Assembly (NCBI GenBank): GCA_012515695.1
Contig: JAAYXX010000098.1
Location: 1 to 27,398, forward strand
From: Chloroflexota bacterium
Lineage (GTDB): Bacteria > Chloroflexota > Anaerolineae > UBA1429
Length of the DNA: 27,398 nt
Reading direction: 5' to 3'
Shown here piece by piece: positions 22,120 through 27,398 of this stretch. The notes beneath the pieces were generated by a model, which was not told the DNA's origin, ran no database searches, and was given only the letters and a program-made list of their open reading frames with translations. The position numbers and the translations under genes were made by a program. Every line of letters begins with the position of its first letter. Position 1 is the first letter of the stretch.

Positions 22120-22165
22120 GGGCGCGCTCCTCCCAGGAGCATACCCCCCATAGAGGAGTCCTTTC

Positions 22166-23380
22166 GTGGCTCGATTTGAGACAGCGCGGGCCGGTCAGCC
22201 ATCGCGACCGGGGTTCCTGTCGGCACTGACCCGCCCGATGATCGTGCTGTTGCTGCTGCAACTGCTGAACGGTGTGTTGCTCTCGCCGCAACGCACCTTT
22301 TTCCCGATATACGTGCGCGAACTGGGCTACCCGGTGATGCTGATTTCGACGTTGGCTTCGGCACAGCAGGTGATGGGGCTGCTCGGCGCGTGGTTTGGCG
22401 GGGCATGGAGTGACGCCCTGGGCCGCAAACGGGCGCTTATGCTGGGGCAGGCTGGGTCGATGCTCGCCAGCCTGGCGTTCCTGGTTCCAGCGGCGGGCTG
22501 GTTCGCCCCCCTCTGGATCGTCAGCGGCCTTTGCGGGGGCGTCTATACCGTGGCCGGGCAAAGCTACCTGGTGGACGCCGCCCACCCGGCCCACCTGGGT
22601 GTGTTTAGCGCGCTCTATAACTGGGGCAGCACAGCAGGCGGCGCGCTGGGCAGTCCCGCCGCCGGGTTGCTGCTGGAACGATGGGATTACCGCCTGTTTG
22701 GCGCGCTCTCAACCGGGGTGGCCCTGCTCGCCCTGACAGTGAACGCGCTCGCGCTGCCCGGCTCGCCCGCAGGTCGTGGCCGCACCGCCCGGCGCATCAT
22801 GCCCGGCTATGGCGACGTGGCGACCCGCCCGGCGGCCCAACTGCTAGCGATGTTGCGCTTTTTGCCCACCTGCTATTGGGGCATGGCCCTCGTGCTGATC
22901 CCGCTGCTCCTGAGCAACGCGGGCGCCAGCAAGGGGACCATCGCGCTATACGCCACCATCAGCCAGGTGTGCGCGTCGCTGGGGCAATTGCTGGTAGGGC
23001 GAGCGGCAGACCGGCTGGGCAGCCGAGGAATCCAATTGGGCGTGGGGGTCGTGTTCGTCGTCAGCATCATCGCCACCGGCCTGCTGCCAGGGCATATCTG
23101 GAGCATCATGCTGTTCGGCACGCTAGGCACCACAGCAGCCTGGTCGCTTTCCACCCTGATGCCCGGCCTCGTGGCGATGGTCGCTACCCCCGCCGAGCGC
23201 GGGCGCTATCTGGGTTGGGTGCATCTCTGGTGGAACCTGGGCATGGTGGTGGGGTCGCTGATCGCGGGGCTGCTGTCTCCCCTGGGGGCCGGGCTGCCCT
23301 TTCTGGCGGTGGGATTGCTCAACCTGGGGACGGTGGGCCTGAGCCTGGCCTTTTTCCGCCGAGCCGCCACCCCAGCATAG
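22166..23380 (+). CDS. Major facilitator superfamily transporter
   Basis: This 404-residue protein has the length and hydrophobic pattern of a 12-TM MFS carrier, a proton- or ion-coupled or uniport transporter of the inner membrane. The cytoplasmic loop between helices 2 and 3 shows the MFS motif A form GGAWSDALGRKRALML (78-93). The related half-repeat loop GRAADRLGSRGIQLG lies between helices 8 and 9, as expected. The start is GTG, supported by AGAGGAG 7 bases upstream. The substrate cannot be read from the sequence. The genes that follow (ceramidase-like, GH38-like) suggest a sugar or lipid-derived solute, but the 254-base gap and a separate promoter mean this link is weak. Confidence 0.9.
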   Translation: MARFETARAGQPSRPGFLSALTRPMIVLLLLQLLNGVLLSPQRTFFPIYVRELGYPVMLISTLASAQQVMGLLGAWFGGAWSDALGRKRALMLGQAGSMLASLAFLVPAAGWFAPLWIVSGLCGGVYTVAGQSYLVDAAHPAHLGVFSALYNWGSTAGGALGSPAAGLLLERWDYRLFGALSTGVALLALTVNALALPGSPAGRGRTARRIMPGYGDVATRPAAQLLAMLRFLPTCYWGMALVLIPLLLSNAGASKGTIALYATISQVCASLGQLLVGRAADRLGSRGIQLGVGVVFVVSIIATGLLPGHIWSIMLFGTLGTTAAWSLSTLMPGLVAMVATPAERGRYLGWVHLWWNLGMVVGSLIAGLLSPLGAGLPFLAVGLLNLGTVGLSLAFFRRAATPA

Positions 23381-23452
23381 CTCCCCCATGCCCCCGATCT
23401 ACTGATCTGCGCTCCCCAGATTTGGGGAAGGGAACGCTCTTTTCCAGATTTG

Positions 23453-23514
23453 GTTCAGAAGCGGACAGGTAACCGCGCATTGCAGGCAAGCCCGCGCCAG
23501 AATGGCGCGCCTAC
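23453..23514 (-). repeat. Dispersed intergenic repeat, copy 2 (inverted)
   Basis: Read on the minus strand, 23514-23486 is identical over 29 bases to 7224-7252, and similarity extends to about 23453. It contains the same CGCGCC-ATTCT-GGCGCG hairpin. It sits between the MFS and ceramidase-like genes. Just upstream, CCAGATTTGG occurs twice (23416 and 23445 regions), the first within a small CCCC/GGGG hairpin. Confidence 0.9.
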
Positions 23515-23564
23515 AAACCATGGGTAAGGTCGAGATTCCCCTTACTATTCCAGCCAATGCGGGC

Positions 23565-23570
23565 TATACT
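23565..23570 (+). promoter_or_regulatory. Candidate -10 box for the ceramidase-like gene
   Basis: TATACT at 23565-23570 matches a -10 box; the -35 region 17 bases upstream (TTACTA) is weak. The predicted start near 23577 would give a 58-base leader and exclude the upstream in-frame ATG at 23557. Confidence 0.35.
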
Positions 23571-23634
23571 ATACGCGGAGCATAGAATCTATGGGGATTC
23601 TACACACGTCATAGCAAGAAAGACGAGGTGCAAC

Positions 23635-24933
23635 ATGGCTACTTGGAGAGCGGGAACGGCGCGAACCATCATCACGCCGCCGGTAGGCGTGGAACTGTCC
23701 GGCTATGGCTTTGGCCCCAGCGTGGGCATCCTCGATGACCTGCAAGCGCAGGCGCTAGTATTGGAGAGCGACACCGCCACCGTGGCAATCGTCACCGCCG
23801 ACCTGATCGGGTTCGGCGCCGAACTGGTGGCCTCCGTGCGACAGCGCATTCAAGCCTCCCTGGGTATCCCCGATTCCCATGTGCTGCTGTCCGCCTCGCA
23901 CACCCACTCCGGCCCGGCAGCAGAACCTATGCGCCAATGGGGCGCGGTGGACGAGAATTATGTCCGATTGCTGGCGGATCATCTGGTGGGGCTGGTGCAT
24001 GTCGCATGGCACAACCGCCAGGACGCCCGCATCGGGATTGGCATGGGCCGCGTGGACAATGTCAGCGAGAACCGCCGCCGCCCCGATGGCCCGCGAGATG
24101 TCGCCGTGCCGGTGGTGCGCGTGGACAACGCGCAGGGCGAGCCGATGGCGGTGTTGTTCAGCATGGGCTGCCATCCAGTCAGCCTGCACAGCTATCGCAA
24201 CCTGATCTCCCCCGATTACCCCGGCTATGCGCGGCAGGTTCTCGCCGACGTGCTGGGGAAGGACGTGGTGAGCATGTTCGTTCTGGGCACAGCGGGCGAC
24301 ATCAACCCGGCGGGCTATGTGGCGCGACAGACCACCCCCCGCCGCTCGCGGCAAATCGGGGCCATCGTTGGCTGCGAGGTGGCGCGGGTTGCCCTGGACC
24401 CCGCCTATATGCAGGATACCACCCTCCGCATCGAGCGCGCACAGATTGAACTGCCCGTGGAACCCCTGCCCGCCCGGTCCGCGCTGATCGAGACGCGTGA
24501 CCGCTACGCCGCCCAGGCCGAGCAACTGCGCGCCGAGAACCAGCCCTTCAGGGAAATAGCCGTGGCCGAGATCCACCGCGATTGGGCCAGCGATGCCCTG
24601 CAAGCATTGGATAGCGGCAATGTCCTGCACTCCCTCCCCTTTGAAGTGTGGGCCATGCGGCTGGGCAATGTGGCGGCGGTGGCCCTGCCAGCAGAAACGT
24701 TCACAGACACCGGGCTGGCTATCCGGGCCGCGTCGCCAGCAGCGTTGACCATGACCATCTCTAATTCGAACGGCTGCATCGGCTATCTGCCCACCGCCGA
24801 AGCCTACGAGACGGAGGATTACACCAACCCCCAGGGCCTTGCCCCCAAGGTATACGGCATCTATGCGCTGTCACCGGGCGCGGAGCCGCTGGTACGCCGC
24901 ACCGCCATAGACCTGGTGCAGAGCCTCTTCTAG
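23635..24933 (+). CDS. Neutral/alkaline ceramidase-like hydrolase
   Basis: This 433-residue protein matches the N-terminal catalytic region of neutral/alkaline ceramidases, zinc amidases that split ceramide into sphingosine and fatty acid. Seen are LLSASHTHSGPA (84-95), the zinc-binding and catalytic signature, then VSENRRRPDGPRD (143-155), MGCHPVSLH (177-185), ISPDYPGYAR (191-200) and GTAGDINP (218-225). Full ceramidases carry a signal peptide and an extra C-terminal immunoglobulin-like domain; neither is obvious here, so this belongs to the shorter, often uncharacterised subgroup whose substrate may not be ceramide. The start at 23635 is supported by GAGGTG 5 bases upstream. The GH38-like gene follows after 24 bases, indicating an operon. 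Confidence 0.85.
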   Translation: MATWRAGTARTIITPPVGVELSGYGFGPSVGILDDLQAQALVLESDTATVAIVTADLIGFGAELVASVRQRIQASLGIPDSHVLLSASHTHSGPAAEPMRQWGAVDENYVRLLADHLVGLVHVAWHNRQDARIGIGMGRVDNVSENRRRPDGPRDVAVPVVRVDNAQGEPMAVLFSMGCHPVSLHSYRNLISPDYPGYARQVLADVLGKDVVSMFVLGTAGDINPAGYVARQTTPRRSRQIGAIVGCEVARVALDPAYMQDTTLRIERAQIELPVEPLPARSALIETRDRYAAQAEQLRAENQPFREIAVAEIHRDWASDALQALDSGNVLHSLPFEVWAMRLGNVAAVALPAETFTDTGLAIRAASPAALTMTISNSNGCIGYLPTAEAYETEDYTNPQGLAPKVYGIYALSPGAEPLVRRTAIDLVQSLF

Positions 24934-24957
24934 CACGCAACAGGAGGTCGCTGACTG

Positions 24958-27398
24958 ATGACGACAACTATCCGCATCGCATCCATCGAGCCAACAGTCT
25001 TTTTCATCCGCGAGGGAGGAACCCTGCGCCAGCGGGCGCTCCTCACGCTACACAACGACGGCACCGCCGCCCACGCCAGCCTGGAACTGCGCGGCGAGGG
25101 AGTGGCCGAGGCGATCCCGCTGGGCCTCGTAGCCAGCGGCCAGACGCGGCACGATGTCTATCTGCCCGACATCCGCCAGCCGCAGCCGCTCACCTTCCGC
25201 CTGCTGGCAAGCGCCGCTCCTGAGCAAGAGCGCACACTTCAGGATGAACGCACGCTTCCCTGGCAACCCCAAAAGCATTGGGAAGTGCATCTGATTCAGT
25301 ACGCCCACCATGATCTGGGATACACGGACCTGCCCAGCAACGTGCTGCAAGAGTACGACGGGTTCATGGACCAGGTGCTCGAGTTCTGCGAGGAAACGGC
25401 AGACTGGCCCGAAGAAGACGCCCGGTTCCGCTATCAGTGTGAGCAGAACTGGTCGGTGGAGCACTGGCTGCAAAACCGTGGCCCGGAGGCCGCCGAACGG
25501 CTGGCCTATTGGGCCAAGCGCGGCCAGATCGAGGTGACGGCGCTGTTCGGCAACCAGACGCTAGAGCTGTGCAGCCATGAAGAACTGGTGCGCCTGCTGT
25601 ACCCGGCCTTTCGCCTCAAGCGCGAACTCGGCATCCCCATCACCTCCGCCGAGCATAACGACATCCCCGGCTTTACCTGGGGGCTGGCCAGCGTGCTGGC
25701 GGGCGCGGGCGTGCGCTATTTCTCCCCCGGCGTGCCGCAATGGTACTTTGGCCGGGGCGAGGGGCGCGTGCATCCCCTGTGGGATACCGAAGCAGCCCTG
25801 CCCTTGGGCACCCCCGCCGCTTGCTGGTGGGAAGGCCCCGATGGGGCGCGCGTGCTGCTCTGGTCAGACCTGCACGGGGCCGAGTGGCAGCCCTACGACT
25901 ATGACCAGGCCATCAGCGAGTTGCCCGACATGTTGCGCGCCCTGGACGAGGGCGGCTATCTGTACGACATGGTCAGCTATACCCTGCGCGGCGGCCATCG
26001 GGATAACGCGCCCCCCTCTATCCGCTATGCCTACCTCGTGCGAGAGTGGAACCGACGCTGGGCCTATCCCCGCCTGATCAACACTACGAATACGCCCTTT
26101 TTGCGGGCCTTTGAACAGCGCTGGGGCCACACGCTCAAAACCTTGCGCGGTGATGTGCCCGGCACAGACTATTCCGTCGCCGCCAGTTGCACGCCGCGAG
26201 AAACCGCCGTGGACCGCAACACCCACGAGTGGCTGCTGAACGCGGAAAAGCTGGCAACCCTGGCCGCCGTCGGAAGCAAATATCCCTATCCCCGCGCCAC
26301 GCTGGAACAGGCTTACCGCGACACTTTTTGTTATGACCTGCACTGCTGGGGCTTTCATCACATCGGCGGCCCCGCCCTGGACGGCGAATGGAGCGAAAAG
26401 GCCAGCTATGCCTACCGCGCCGCCGCCCTGGCCCATGATGTCACCTTTAAGGCAAGCAACGCGCTGGCAGACCAGATCGCCTATCCTGATGAGGGGTACT
26501 ATCTGACGGTGTTCAATCCGCTGGGCCATGCGCGCCATGACCTGGTGCGCGCTCCCCTGCGGCCCTGGAGTCCCTGCGGCTCGCCCATGCACTGGCAGCC
26601 GCCACAAGAGGGACGCCCCTGGCCTGCCCTGGTAAACAGCGGCGCGGTGGGGCGGGCCATCGTAGAGCCGCCTGCCGCCCTGCTAGAGCATCCCTTCCGG
26701 CTGGTGGACGCCGCCACCGGCGCAGAGCTGCCCTACCAGATACGCACGCTGACCGACCCGCAAACCGCCGAGCCGTGGGCGCCGGAACGGGTCGCTATGG
26801 GCAAGGTGGACTCGCGCCACCTGTACGAGCTGGTATTCGCGGCGGGGGCCCTGCCCTCCCTGGGTTATCGCACCTATCGCATCGTGCCCAGCGAGACCTG
26901 GCCCGCGTTTGCGTCCGACGCGACGGTGGCCGAGTCCGCGAACGGCATCCAGGTGGAGAATCGTTACTATCGGCTGCAACTCGACGCCGCGCGTGGCGTG
27001 GTCACCAGCCTGTTCGACAAAGAGCTAGGGCGCGAGTTGGTAGACGCACAGGCAGCCCACGGTCTGGGGCAGTTTATCGTGCGCTCTAGCGCAACGCTGG
27101 AGGAAGAGCCGCTGCGCGTTACCCGCGCCATCGTGGCCGAGTCCGGCCCGCTGTATACGACGCTGCGCCTGCGCGGCGAGACGCCCGCCTGCCCGCGTAT
27201 CACCGTCGAGATCACGCTATATCACACGCTCAAGCGGGTGGACGTGAGTGCGCGCATGTTGCGAGATTCTACGCCCAACGTCGAGGTCTATCTGGCCTTC
27301 CCCTTTGCCGTGGATCAGCCACAATTCCGCTTTGAGGCGGGCGGCTCGGTGATGGAGCCGCTGCGCGACCAGTGGCCCGGCTCGAACACCGACTACTA
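24958..27398 (+). CDS. Divergent GH38-like glycosyl hydrolase (3' end outside window)
   Basis: At least 813 residues are encoded before the window ends, with no stop codon. An N-terminal beta domain (about 1-100) precedes a catalytic region with YAHHDLGYTDLP (115-126), which fits the metal-binding start of the GH38 fold in the variant form where HTHID becomes AHHD. SAEHNDIPGFTWGLASVL (230-247), with D235 as the likely nucleophile, follows. Later beta-sandwich regions include YYLTVFNPLGHARHDLV and NRYYRLQLDAARGVVTSLFDKE, the latter a typical GH38 C-terminal motif. It is much diverged from the window's other GH38 enzyme at 7396-10464. AGGAGGT lies about 10 bases before the ATG. There is no signal peptide. 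It is cotranscribed with the ceramidase-like gene, so the pair may act on one glycoconjugate. Confidence 0.85.
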   Translation, partial: MTTTIRIASIEPTVFFIREGGTLRQRALLTLHNDGTAAHASLELRGEGVAEAIPLGLVASGQTRHDVYLPDIRQPQPLTFRLLASAAPEQERTLQDERTLPWQPQKHWEVHLIQYAHHDLGYTDLPSNVLQEYDGFMDQVLEFCEETADWPEEDARFRYQCEQNWSVEHWLQNRGPEAAERLAYWAKRGQIEVTALFGNQTLELCSHEELVRLLYPAFRLKRELGIPITSAEHNDIPGFTWGLASVLAGAGVRYFSPGVPQWYFGRGEGRVHPLWDTEAALPLGTPAACWWEGPDGARVLLWSDLHGAEWQPYDYDQAISELPDMLRALDEGGYLYDMVSYTLRGGHRDNAPPSIRYAYLVREWNRRWAYPRLINTTNTPFLRAFEQRWGHTLKTLRGDVPGTDYSVAASCTPRETAVDRNTHEWLLNAEKLATLAAVGSKYPYPRATLEQAYRDTFCYDLHCWGFHHIGGPALDGEWSEKASYAYRAAALAHDVTFKASNALADQIAYPDEGYYLTVFNPLGHARHDLVRAPLRPWSPCGSPMHWQPPQEGRPWPALVNSGAVGRAIVEPPAALLEHPFRLVDAATGAELPYQIRTLTDPQTAEPWAPERVAMGKVDSRHLYELVFAAGALPSLGYRTYRIVPSETWPAFASDATVAESANGIQVENRYYRLQLDAARGVVTSLFDKELGRELVDAQAAHGLGQFIVRSSATLEEEPLRVTRAIVAESGPLYTTLRLRGETPACPRITVEITLYHTLKRVDVSARMLRDSTPNVEVYLAFPFAVDQPQFRFEAGGSVMEPLRDQWPGSNTDY

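Overview
The window looks like chromosomal DNA from a GC-rich bacterium, most likely a member of the Chloroflexota. This is an inference from gene content: a SpoVS protein, an Eis-like GNAT, many cytoplasmic glycosidases of unusual subfamilies, and above all an operon that combines a GlmL/MutL-like ASKHA ATPase, a DUF6754 protein, zinc-ribbon and HEAT-repeat proteins and two polytopic membrane proteins. I see no rRNA, CRISPR array, transposase or phage gene. One tRNA is present.

Layout. 125-394 (-) is SpoVS. 681-2351 (-) is a GH20/GH67-type glycosidase-like protein, divergent from 2647-5686 (+), which holds two paralogous five-bladed-propeller (GH32/GH43-like) proteins. 5788-7119 (+) is an Eis-like acetyltransferase with its own strong promoter and a clear terminator. 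A repeat-rich convergent spacer (7120-7395) follows. Next come 7396-10464 (-), a cytosolic-type GH38 alpha-mannosidase, and 10533-11495 (-), an ADP-ribosylglycohydrolase-family protein, probably cotranscribed. 11664-19602 (-) is an eight-gene operon. After a 657-base regulatory spacer with two divergent extended -10 promoters come a GPR1/FUN34/YaaH transporter (20260-21012, +), tRNA-Gly(CCC) (21233-21308, +), a RimJ/RimL-like GNAT (21412-21969, -), an MFS transporter (22166-23380, +), a neutral-ceramidase-like hydrolase (23635-25,000 region, +) and a second, divergent GH38-like enzyme cut by the window end (24958-27398, +).

Two themes stand out. First, the window is rich in carbohydrate-active and related hydrolases: one GH20/67-like protein, two propellers, two GH38 enzymes, one ceramidase-like protein and one DraG-like protein. 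None has a recognisable signal peptide, which suggests intracellular processing of imported glycans or glycolipids. Second, the eight-gene operon has the makings of an undescribed membrane-associated machine. It contains a cytoplasmic HEAT scaffold, a small amphipathic protein, two anchored proteins with large soluble domains, two multi-pass proteins, an actin-fold ATPase and a biotinyl/lipoyl-like (barrel-sandwich) plus KOW-like protein. The glutamate mutase that GlmL proteins normally accompany is absent. The function of this operon is unknown to me, and any role given here is inference.
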